Translations under genes and position numbers: made by a program
In this document: positions 57,125 to 64,000 of the stretch, piece after piece
Position numbering within the stretch: position 1 is the stretch's first letter
Layout of the letters: each line of letters begins with the position of its first letter
Notes under the pieces: generated by a model
The model's input: the letters and a program-made list of their open reading frames with translations, nothing else
What the model was told of the DNA's origin: nothing
The model's database searches: none
Assembly (NCBI RefSeq): GCF_000300455.3
Contig: NZ_CP007215.2
Location: forward strand, 744,001-808,000
DNA: 64,000 bases
DNA from: Kosakonia sacchari SP1
Lineage (GTDB): Bacteria > Pseudomonadota > Gammaproteobacteria > Enterobacterales > Enterobacteriaceae
Direction: 5' to 3'

Positions 57125-58279
57125 TTATTCCAGACCAGCGGCTTCACGCAGCAGCGCCGCTTTGTCGGTTTTTTCCCAAGGGAAAGTTTCGCGACCAAAG
57201 TGACCGTATGCGGCGGTTTGTTTGTAGATCGGGTGCAGCAGATCCAGCATCTGGATCAGGCCGTACGGACGCAGATCGAAGAACTCGCGCACCAGCAGCG
57301 TCAGCTGTTCGATGGCAATTTTCTCCGTACCGAACGTTTCCACCATGATGGAGGTCGGTTCAGCCACGCCGATAGCGTAAGAAACCTGGATTTCACAGCG
57401 ATCGGCAAGGCCAGCCGCAACGATGTTTTTCGCCACGTAACGCGCAGCATACGCCGCAGAACGGTCAACTTTCGACGGATCTTTACCGGAGAATGCACCG
57501 CCGCCGTGACGAGCCATGCCGCCGTAGGTATCAACGATGATTTTACGCCCGGTCAGACCGCAGTCGCCCATTGGGCCACCGATAACGAAACGGCCCGTCG
57601 GGTTGATGAAGAATTTGGTTGAGGCGTTCAGCCATTCGGTCGGCAGGATCGGTTTGATGATCTCTTCCATCACCGCTTCTTGCAGGGATTTCTGATCGAT
57701 ATCTTCTGCGTGCTGGGTAGACAGAACTACCGCGTCGATACCGACGATTTTGCCGTCGTCATACTGGAACGTTACCTGGCTTTTCGCGTCCGGACGTAGC
57801 CACGGCAGCGTGCCGTTTTTACGCACTTCAGCCTGGCGCTGAACCAGACGGTGAGCATAGGTGATCGGTGCTGGCATCAGCACGTCGGTTTCATTGGTCG
57901 CATAGCCAAACATCAGGCCCTGGTCGCCAGCGCCCTGTTCCAGCGGGTCTGCACGGTCAACACCCTGGTTGATATCCGGAGACTGTTTACCAATTGCGCT
58001 CAGTACGGCGCAGGAGTTCGCGTCAAAGCCCATGTCCGAATGCACATAGCCGATTTCACGTACGGTATTACGGGTGATCTCTTCGATATCTACCCACGCG
58101 CTGGTGGTGATTTCGCCACCTACCAGTACCATGCCGGTTTTGACGTAGGTTTCACAAGCAACGCGTGCTTTCGGATCCTGCTCGAGGATAGCGTCCAGCA
58201 CGGCATCGGAAATTTGGTCAGCGATTTTGTCAGGATGCCCTTCAGAGACGGACTCGGACGTAAAAAGGTGTTTTGCCAT
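57125..58279 (-). CDS. metK: S-adenosylmethionine synthetase MetK
   Basis: MetK makes SAM from methionine and ATP. The 384 residues equal E. coli. Motifs include [18 protein letters not shown] (catalytic His), the hexapeptide [12 protein letters not shown], and the phosphate-binding [19 protein letters not shown]. MetJ-like boxes lie about 140 bases upstream. Confidence 0.98.
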   Translation of the reverse strand: MAKHLFTSESVSEGHPDKIADQISDAVLDAILEQDPKARVACETYVKTGMVLVGGEITTSAWVDIEEITRNTVREIGYVHSDMGFDANSCAVLSAIGKQSPDINQGVDRADPLEQGAGDQGLMFGYATNETDVLMPAPITYAHRLVQRQAEVRKNGTLPWLRPDAKSQVTFQYDDGKIVGIDAVVLSTQHAEDIDQKSLQEAVMEEIIKPILPTEWLNASTKFFINPTGRFVIGGPMGDCGLTGRKIIVDTYGGMARHGGGAFSGKDPSKVDRSAAYAARYVAKNIVAAGLADRCEIQVSYAIGVAEPTSIMVETFGTEKIAIEQLTLLVREFFDLRPYGLIQMLDLLHPIYKQTAAYGHFGRETFPWEKTDKAALLREAAGLE

Positions 58280-58410
58280 AGTAAGTTTTCACCCTGGAGT
58301 AATACGGTTAGCTCGAATTCTGTGTCCGGAGGTCTTCGCGTCTGGCGGACGCGGACTGCAGAAGGTGACACATGAAGTCTGCGTGTTAATCGGTTCTGCG
58401 CATACATTCT

Positions 58411-58442
58411 TCACGTATGGACGGATTAACATCTGGATGGCT
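58411..58442 (-). promoter_or_regulatory. Possible MetJ operator array upstream of metK
   Basis: Four adjacent 8-base units on the minus strand (AGCCATCC, AGATGTTA, ATCCGTCC, ATACGTGA) each match the met-box AGACGTCT at 5 of 8 positions. MetJ binds tandem weak boxes, and metK is a known MetJ target in E. coli. The promoter itself is not clear. Confidence 0.4.
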
Positions 58443-58563
58443 ATTCTAGGTTAACTCTTGACCCTATTGCCAGCGTTTTTTGATGCTCGCCACATCCTGT
58501 CACAAATAGTGACGGAAAATTTTCCTGGCAATGCGGCAAACACAGCTTTTTTATTTTGCATTT

Positions 58564-58779
58564 TCACCCCGTTATCGGTATAAAACGCCGCGCGCGGCTC
58601 ATTAAAAAAGCGCACGGCAGAAACGCTGTGTCGCCACTTCCAGCCGGGTTAAGCAGTGAATTTAATGGCTTTGGCTTGTCGCGGGTCTTAACGGCTTGCG
58701 TGGAGGTGATAAGAGATAATGAAGCGCTGTTTTCTACAGGACCTGTCGCGTCGTTCTGACGTGCGTTTATTCCCCGCAA
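58564..58779 (-). CDS. Small hypothetical ORF, possibly YqgC
   Basis: A 71-residue ORF on the metK strand in the metK-speA gap. E. coli has an annotated small gene (yqgC, 71 residues, metK strand) at this position, so length and place agree; I cannot confirm the sequence match. There is no clear ribosome site and no motif. The E. coli gene is itself of doubtful status, so this may be non-coding leader DNA. Confidence 0.3.
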   Translation of the reverse strand: MRGINARQNDATGPVENSASLSLITSTQAVKTRDKPKPLNSLLNPAGSGDTAFLPCAFLMSRARRFIPITG

Positions 58780-58955
58780 CCTGCATTTCGAATCTGCAAA
58801 CCTGCCGATGTTATACCCATTTCGGCGCTTCTCAGGACTCCAGGGCCGGTAAGGCGTTGTGATAACTGAACAAGGGCTCTCCTGTTAGATCAGGGGTTTT
58901 CTCGTGGTTTCGCCGGGCTGTCATACTCGAGTCCCGATACGTGTTTTACAATGAT

Positions 58956-59138
58956 ATGAATAAGAAACCGGTCGCACAGTCGGTGCTTCAGCATATTTCG
59001 CTGAAAAGTCAGACTGTTTATGGGTTGTTATCGCTATGTGTCACTGCGATAGTAGTCAACTATTTTATCCGTATGCATTTTCGCGCGGTCGCCTTTGGGC
59101 GTCGTGATGTGCACAGGGTATACACTTTCATCTATTGA
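58956..59138 (+). CDS. yqgB: Small protein YqgB, extended form
   Basis: The start ATG 58956 gives [13 protein letters not shown], then [18 protein letters not shown], clearly related to E. coli YqgB (43 residues), which also lies just upstream of speA. Here the frame continues to 60 residues with a basic tail. One hydrophobic segment (about 22-38) could insert in the membrane. The ORF ends 8 bases before the speA start, in the speA leader. Function is not established. Confidence 0.65.
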   Translation: MNKKPVAQSVLQHISLKSQTVYGLLSLCVTAIVVNYFIRMHFRAVAFGRRDVHRVYTFIY

Positions 59139-59146
59139 GGTTCGTT

Positions 59147-61123
59147 ATGTCTGACGACATGTCTTCGTTTTCGCCTTCGTCAGCAGGCGAACAGGGTGTA
59201 CTACGTTCCATGCAGGAGGTTGCGATGAGCTCCCAGGAAGCCAGCAAGATGCTTCGTACTTATAACATTGCCTGGTGGGGCAATAATTACTACGACGTCA
59301 ACGAGCTGGGCCATATCAGCGTTTGCCCGGATCCGGACGTCCCAGAAGCCCGTGTCGACCTGGCGCAACTGGTGAAAGCGCGTGAAGCGCAGGGGCAACG
59401 TCTGCCCGCGCTGTTCTGTTTCCCGCAGATCCTGCAACACCGTCTGCGTTCGATTAACGCCGCCTTCAAACGTGCGCGTGAATCCTACGGTTACAACGGT
59501 GACTATTTCCTGGTTTACCCGATCAAGGTGAACCAGCATCGCCGCGTGATCGAGTCGCTGATCCATTCCGGCGAACCGCTGGGGCTGGAAGCGGGCTCCA
59601 AAGCGGAGCTGATGGCGGTTCTGGCGCATGCGGGCATGACCCGTTCAGTGATTGTGTGTAATGGTTATAAAGACCGTGAATACATTCGCCTCGCGCTGAT
59701 TGGCGAGAAGATGGGCCATAAGGTCTATCTGGTGATTGAGAAAATGACCGAAATCGCCATCGTGCTGGAAGAAGCCGAACGCCTGAACGTGGTACCGCGT
59801 CTTGGCGTGCGTGCGCGTCTGGCATCACAAGGCTCCGGGAAATGGCAGTCCTCCGGCGGCGAGAAATCAAAATTTGGTCTGGCAGCAACCCAGGTTCTGC
59901 AACTGGTGGAAATGCTGCGCGAGCGCGGGCGTCTGGACAGCATTCAACTGCTGCATTTCCACCTCGGTTCGCAGATGGCGAACATTCGCGATATCGCCAC
60001 TGGCGTACGTGAATCGGCGCGTTTCTATGTTGAGCTGCATAAGCTTGGCGTCAATATTCAGTGTTTCGACGTGGGCGGCGGCCTGGGCGTGGACTATGAA
60101 GGTACGCGTTCCCAGTCAGATTGTTCAGTGAACTATGGCCTGAACGAATACGCCAACAACATCATTTGGGCGATTGGCGATGCTTGCGAGGAGCACGGTC
60201 TGCCGCACCCGACGGTGATCACCGAATCTGGCCGTGCCGTAACCGCACACCATACCGTGCTGGTTTCCAACATTATTGGTGTTGAGCGTAACGAATACAC
60301 GCCAGCGATCCCACCGGCCGAAGATGCGCCGCGCGCTTTGCAAAGCATGTGGGAAACCTGGCAGGAGATGCATGAGCCGGGTACGCGTCGTTCGCTGCGC
60401 GAATGGCTGCACGACAGCCAGATGGATCTGCACGATATCCATGTCGGTTACTCTTCTGGCACATTCAGCCTGCAAGAGCGCGCGTGGGCCGAGCAGCTGT
60501 ATCTGAATATGTGCCACGAAGTGCAGAAACAGCTCGATCCGAGCAACCGTGCGCATCGCCCGATTATCGATGAGTTGCAGGAGCGCATGGCGGACAAAAT
60601 GTATGTCAACTTCTCGCTGTTTCAGTCGATGCCGGATGCATGGGGGATCGATCAACTGTTCCCGGTTCTGCCGTTAGAAGGGTTGAATCACGCGCCGGAA
60701 CGCCGTGCCGTGCTGCTGGATATTACGTGTGATTCCGATGGCGCTATCGATCACTACGTGGATGGTGACGGGATTGCGACCACCATGCCGATGCCGGAAT
60801 ACGATCCGGAGAACCCGCCGATGCTGGGCTTCTTTATGGTCGGTGCTTACCAGGAGATCCTCGGTAACATGCATAACCTGTTCGGCGATACCGAAGCGGT
60901 TGACGTGTTTGTCTTCCCGGATGGTAGCGTTGAAGTGGAGCTTTCTGATGAAGGCGATACCGTGGCGGATATGTTGCAGTACGTGCAGCTCGATCCGAAC
61001 ACGCTGCTGACGCAGTTCCGCGATCAGGTGAAACAGACCGGGCTTGATGAGACGCTGCAACAACAGTTCCTCGAAGAGTTTGAAGCCGGGCTTTACGGCT
61101 ACACCTATCTGGAAGACGAGTAA
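59147..61123 (+). CDS. speA: Biosynthetic arginine decarboxylase SpeA
   Basis: SpeA converts arginine to agmatine. From ATG 59147 ([14 protein letters not shown]) with GAGG upstream, it has 658 residues, exactly the E. coli length; earlier in-frame starts are rejected. PLP fold type III features are [14 protein letters not shown] (PLP lysine), FHLGSQM and [13 protein letters not shown], and the cofactor/substrate segment [13 protein letters not shown]. The downstream agmatinase gene speB found in E. coli is missing. Confidence 0.97.
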   Translation: MSDDMSSFSPSSAGEQGVLRSMQEVAMSSQEASKMLRTYNIAWWGNNYYDVNELGHISVCPDPDVPEARVDLAQLVKAREAQGQRLPALFCFPQILQHRLRSINAAFKRARESYGYNGDYFLVYPIKVNQHRRVIESLIHSGEPLGLEAGSKAELMAVLAHAGMTRSVIVCNGYKDREYIRLALIGEKMGHKVYLVIEKMTEIAIVLEEAERLNVVPRLGVRARLASQGSGKWQSSGGEKSKFGLAATQVLQLVEMLRERGRLDSIQLLHFHLGSQMANIRDIATGVRESARFYVELHKLGVNIQCFDVGGGLGVDYEGTRSQSDCSVNYGLNEYANNIIWAIGDACEEHGLPHPTVITESGRAVTAHHTVLVSNIIGVERNEYTPAIPPAEDAPRALQSMWETWQEMHEPGTRRSLREWLHDSQMDLHDIHVGYSSGTFSLQERAWAEQLYLNMCHEVQKQLDPSNRAHRPIIDELQERMADKMYVNFSLFQSMPDAWGIDQLFPVLPLEGLNHAPERRAVLLDITCDSDGAIDHYVDGDGIATTMPMPEYDPENPPMLGFFMVGAYQEILGNMHNLFGDTEAVDVFVFPDGSVEVELSDEGDTVADMLQYVQLDPNTLLTQFRDQVKQTGLDETLQQQFLEEFEAGLYGYTYLEDE

Positions 61124-61156
61124 CGCAATTTATAGCACCTGACCGGTAACCAACGG

Positions 61157-61197
61157 AATCCCTTCCTCGCCAGCGCGGTGCGGAAGGGATTTTTTTA
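61157..61197 (+). terminator. Terminator of speA
   Basis: AATCCCTTCC and GGAAGGGATT (61157-61166 and 61182-61191) form a 10-base stem with a 15-base loop, followed by TTTTTAT. It starts 33 bases past the stop, so nothing follows speA in its transcript. Confidence 0.9.
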
Positions 61198-61391
61198 TAA
61201 GTAGATCAAGCGGATCTTCTGCTGGATGCACACGTGATATTAGCCGGATAGCGCGCCATCTCACCGTTGACAACATCCTGACAGGTAATCATAGAAAGAG
61301 AGGTGTCGTCATTTTTTCAATGCGTTGCGATCCGCGCGATCAATCTGGCAATTGATGCGTTTTGTTCGCTGTGCATTTTTTCAGGTGAAAC
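61198..61391. other. speA-loiP gap where E. coli has speB
   Basis: About 190 bases between the speA and loiP terminators. No part of the speB coding sequence is recognisable, and no other gene is seen. Confidence 0.6.
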
Positions 61392-61416
61392 AAAAAGGGA
61401 GGCAAGGTTGCCTCCC
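61392..61416 (-). terminator. Terminator of loiP
   Basis: On the minus strand GGGAGGCA and TGCCTCCC pair with a 4-base loop, followed by TTTTTG, immediately after the loiP stop at 61424. Confidence 0.8.
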
Positions 61417-61423
61417 CAGGAGA

Positions 61424-62182
61424 TTATTTAATGCCATCTGCGGCCATACGGTCACGGATGTGCTGCGCACGTTCAGCCGAAGCCGGGTGATCGTCAAACA
61501 TTGAACTTTGACGGCCTTCTTCCATCTTCGCCAGTTTTTCGAAGCTGGTGGCTAACCCGGCTGGACTGATACCGCGTTTGCGCAGCAGGTCATAAGAGTA
61601 GTCATCCGCTTCGGCTTCCTGGCGCTGAGAGAACTGGGAGTTAACCAGTTGCTCGCCCAGTGCGCCAAGCTGCGACTGCGACAAGCTGCCCACAATCCCG
61701 CCGGCAGAGGCCGCCGCCGCGCGCACCGCATTGGTGCCGAGCGCAACCTGCATGCCTTTCTTCACATGACCTAGCGCCACGTGGCCCATTTCGTGACCAA
61801 TCACCGCTTCGACTTCGTTATCGGTCATCATGTCCATCAGCGCACTGTAAACACGGATGCAGCCATTCGCCATGGCGAAGGCGTTGACGTCTTTCGCCAC
61901 ATAGACTTTGTAGTTCACCGGCTGGCCATTGATGTTGTCACCCAGAGCGGTGGCAATTTTATTCAAACGCTGCGTGTACGGGCTGCTCGCCGGCGCGATG
62001 GTCGCTTTGCTGTCCATCTGTTTACAGGCGTCATCGCTAAGTGCTTTTACCTGCGCGTCGCTCAGCGTGTAGGCCTGGAACGCTTCCGCTCCTGAGCTGA
62101 GAAAACCGTTGGAGTTCATGTTCTGACACCCGGCAAGCAGGGTGGTCATTCCCAGAGCAAGCAGGGCTGGGCGAATTTTCAT
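61424..62182 (-). CDS. loiP: M48 metalloprotease lipoprotein LoiP (YggG)
   Basis: LoiP is an outer-membrane lipoprotein protease induced by low osmolarity. The 252 residues match E. coli. The signal peptide ends in lipobox LLAGC (lipid on Cys19). The zinc motif is HEMGH within EAVIGHEMGHVALGH, with the third-ligand Glu in QEAEADDYSYDLL. It is divergent from tktA. Confidence 0.96.
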   Translation of the reverse strand: MKIRPALLALGMTTLLAGCQNMNSNGFLSSGAEAFQAYTLSDAQVKALSDDACKQMDSKATIAPASSPYTQRLNKIATALGDNINGQPVNYKVYVAKDVNAFAMANGCIRVYSALMDMMTDNEVEAVIGHEMGHVALGHVKKGMQVALGTNAVRAAAASAGGIVGSLSQSQLGALGEQLVNSQFSQRQEAEADDYSYDLLRKRGISPAGLATSFEKLAKMEEGRQSSMFDDHPASAERAQHIRDRMAADGIK

Positions 62183-62461
62183 TTGTTCTCTTCCGCAATG
62201 ATTGGATAGCTATTCTGTTCATACGCCGGTTCAGGCGAACCGGCGGTAAGCCTAAGTATAAGGAACAGAACAGAAGGCGGGCGAGGAGATTGCGCAACAT
62301 GCGAGCAGCTTCCAGAGATTTCTGAATCGGCAAAAGGATGCTCCATGTACATGACTTGTCGCTTGGGTTACATTGTTGGCACTTTTTTCCGGCGTAGCCC
62401 AAAACGCGCTGTCGTCAAGTCGTTACGGGAACAGCCCTTAACAGTCCGATCTGGAGTCAAA
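62183..62461. promoter_or_regulatory. Divergent loiP/tktA promoter region
   Basis: A 279-base spacer between divergent genes, so it must hold both promoters. A GAACCGGCGG/GCCGGTTC-like inverted repeat lies near 62227-62245. I see no specific operator. Confidence 0.4.
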
Positions 62462-64000
62462 ATGTCCTCACGTAAAGAGCTTGCTAATGCTATTCGTGCG
62501 CTGAGCATGGACGCGGTACAGAAAGCCAAATCCGGTCACCCGGGAGCCCCGATGGGGATGGCCGATATCGCCGAAGTGCTGTGGCGTGATTTTCTGAACC
62601 ATAACCCGACAAATCCGGCCTGGGCTGACCGTGACCGCTTTGTGCTGTCCAACGGCCACGGCTCGATGCTGATTTATAGCCTGCTGCACCTCACCGGCTA
62701 CGATCTGCCGATGTCCGAACTGCAGAACTTCCGTCAGCTGCACTCAAAAACGCCGGGCCACCCGGAAGTGGGTTACACCGCAGGTGTTGAAACCACTACC
62801 GGTCCACTGGGCCAGGGCATTGCCAATGCGGTAGGTATGGCGATTGCTGAGAAAACTCTCGCAGCGCAGTTCAACCGTCCTGGGCATGACATTGTTGACC
62901 ACTTCACCTACGCCTTTATGGGCGACGGCTGCATGATGGAAGGCATCTCCCATGAAGTTTGCTCGCTGGCCGGTACGCTGAAGCTGGGTAAACTGGTGGC
63001 GTTCTATGATGACAACGGCATCTCGATTGATGGTCACGTGGAAGGTTGGTTTACTGACGATACGGCGAAACGCTTTGAAGCCTATGGCTGGCATGTGGTT
63101 CGTGGCATTGACGGCCACAACGCAGACGCCATCAAACGCGCCGTTGAAGAAGCTCGCAGCGTGACGGATAAACCGTCTCTGTTGATGTGCAAAACTATCA
63201 TTGGTTTCGGTTCGCCGAACAAAGCCGGTACCCACGATTCCCACGGTGCGCCGCTGGGTGACGCGGAAATCGCGCTGACCCGCGAGCAGCTTGGCTGGAA
63301 ATATGCACCGTTTGAAATCCCGTCTGAAATCTATGCGCAGTGGGATGCAAAAGAAGCAGGTCAGGCAAAAGAAGCGGCGTGGAACGACAAGTTCGCGGCT
63401 TACGCGAAAGCCTTCCCGCAGGAAGCGGCTGAATTCACCCGCCGTATGAAGGGCGAGCTGCCGTCTGACTTCGACACTAAAGCGCAGGCCTTTGTTGAAA
63501 AACTGCAGGCCAATCCGGCGAAAATCGCCAGCCGTAAAGCCTCTCAAAATGCTATCGAAGCCTTCGGCCCGCTGCTGCCGGAATTCCTCGGCGGTTCCGC
63601 TGACCTGGCTCCGTCTAACCTGACTATCTGGTCTGGTTCGAAAGCAATTAACGAAGATGCTGCCGGTAACTACATTCACTACGGCGTGCGCGAATTTGGT
63701 ATGACCGCGATTGCCAACGGTATCGCGCTGCACGGCGGTTTCCTGCCGTACACCTCTACCTTCCTGATGTTTGTCGAATACGCCCGTAATGCGGTGCGTA
63801 TGGCTGCGCTGATGAAACAGCGTCAGGTGCTGGTTTACACCCACGACTCGATTGGTCTGGGTGAAGATGGCCCGACTCACCAGCCGGTAGAGCAGGTTGC
63901 TTCTCTGCGTGTTACCCCGAACGTCAGCACCTGGCGTCCGTGTGACCAGGTAGAATCTGCGGTGGCGTGGAAATACGGTGTTGAGCGCCATGACGGCCCG
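62462..64000 (+). CDS. tktA: Transketolase TktA (5' part; runs off the window)
   Basis: Transketolase moves two-carbon units in the pentose phosphate pathway with thiamine diphosphate. From ATG 62462 ([14 protein letters not shown]), 513 codons are present of about 663. Motifs: [44 protein letters not shown], and the ThDP motif [13 protein letters not shown]...DDN. The visible end lies in the second pyrimidine-binding domain ([19 protein letters not shown]). The sequence is very close to E. coli TktA. The 415-residue antisense ORF over it is a shadow. Confidence 0.98.
   Translation, partial: MSSRKELANAIRALSMDAVQKAKSGHPGAPMGMADIAEVLWRDFLNHNPTNPAWADRDRFVLSNGHGSMLIYSLLHLTGYDLPMSELQNFRQLHSKTPGHPEVGYTAGVETTTGPLGQGIANAVGMAIAEKTLAAQFNRPGHDIVDHFTYAFMGDGCMMEGISHEVCSLAGTLKLGKLVAFYDDNGISIDGHVEGWFTDDTAKRFEAYGWHVVRGIDGHNADAIKRAVEEARSVTDKPSLLMCKTIIGFGSPNKAGTHDSHGAPLGDAEIALTREQLGWKYAPFEIPSEIYAQWDAKEAGQAKEAAWNDKFAAYAKAFPQEAAEFTRRMKGELPSDFDTKAQAFVEKLQANPAKIASRKASQNAIEAFGPLLPEFLGGSADLAPSNLTIWSGSKAINEDAAGNYIHYGVREFGMTAIANGIALHGGFLPYTSTFLMFVEYARNAVRMAALMKQRQVLVYTHDSIGLGEDGPTHQPVEQVASLRVTPNVSTWRPCDQVESAVAWKYGVERHDGP

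Noticed and set aside
62744..63991. A 415-residue ORF antisense to tktA
   Set aside because: It is a shadow of the highly biased tktA codon pattern; the sequence is rich in Arg, His and Phe, shows no family motif, and overlaps a strongly conserved gene.

Overview
The window is chromosomal DNA of an Enterobacteriaceae bacterium. The block pheV, yqgA, speC, nupG, mltC, yggX, mutY, trmB, yggL, yggN, hemW, rdgB, yggU, yggT, yggS, yggR, ruvX, yqgE, gshB, rsmE, endA, sprT, galP, metK, speA, loiP, tktA follows the E. coli K-12 gene order, and many proteins have the K-12 length or differ by a few residues. The accessory genes point to an Enterobacter, Kosakonia or Klebsiella-like species rather than Escherichia, but the sequence alone does not fix the genus.

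Positions 1-21730 hold the right-hand part of a type VI secretion system (T6SS): ClpV, VgrG, a cell-wall-directed effector with a periplasmic immunity candidate and a frameshifted second one, an unknown membrane protein coupled to TssM, TssM, TssA, a PAAR-tipped effector with a small membrane immunity candidate, TssF, TssG, TssJ, TssE and a TagA/VasL-type protein. TssB, TssC, TssK, TssL and Hcp are not here and presumably lie to the left. An ops-like (RfaH recruitment) sequence sits just upstream of clpV, behind a terminator. The island ends at the tRNA-Phe gene, whose 3' end, terminator and a row of short hairpins are repeated in tandem.

Positions 22597-25848 are yqgA and speC. Positions 25884-35885 hold a citrate fermentation locus: the CitA/CitB two-component system faces an operon for a 2-hydroxycarboxylate transporter, a fumarylacetoacetate-hydrolase-fold enzyme, and citrate lyase with its maturation proteins (citC, D, E, F, X, G). 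No Na+-pumping oxaloacetate decarboxylase genes are present, so the FAH-fold enzyme is the candidate for handling the oxaloacetate made by the lyase.

Positions 36127-64000 are mostly housekeeping, with local differences from E. coli: a FepE/Wzz-type chain-length regulator where E. coli has yggM-ansB; an FAD-dependent oxidoreductase and divergent IclR regulator between yggR and ruvX; a one-base deletion in rsmE that fuses its frame to gshB; and absence of speB between speA and loiP. The window ends inside tktA.
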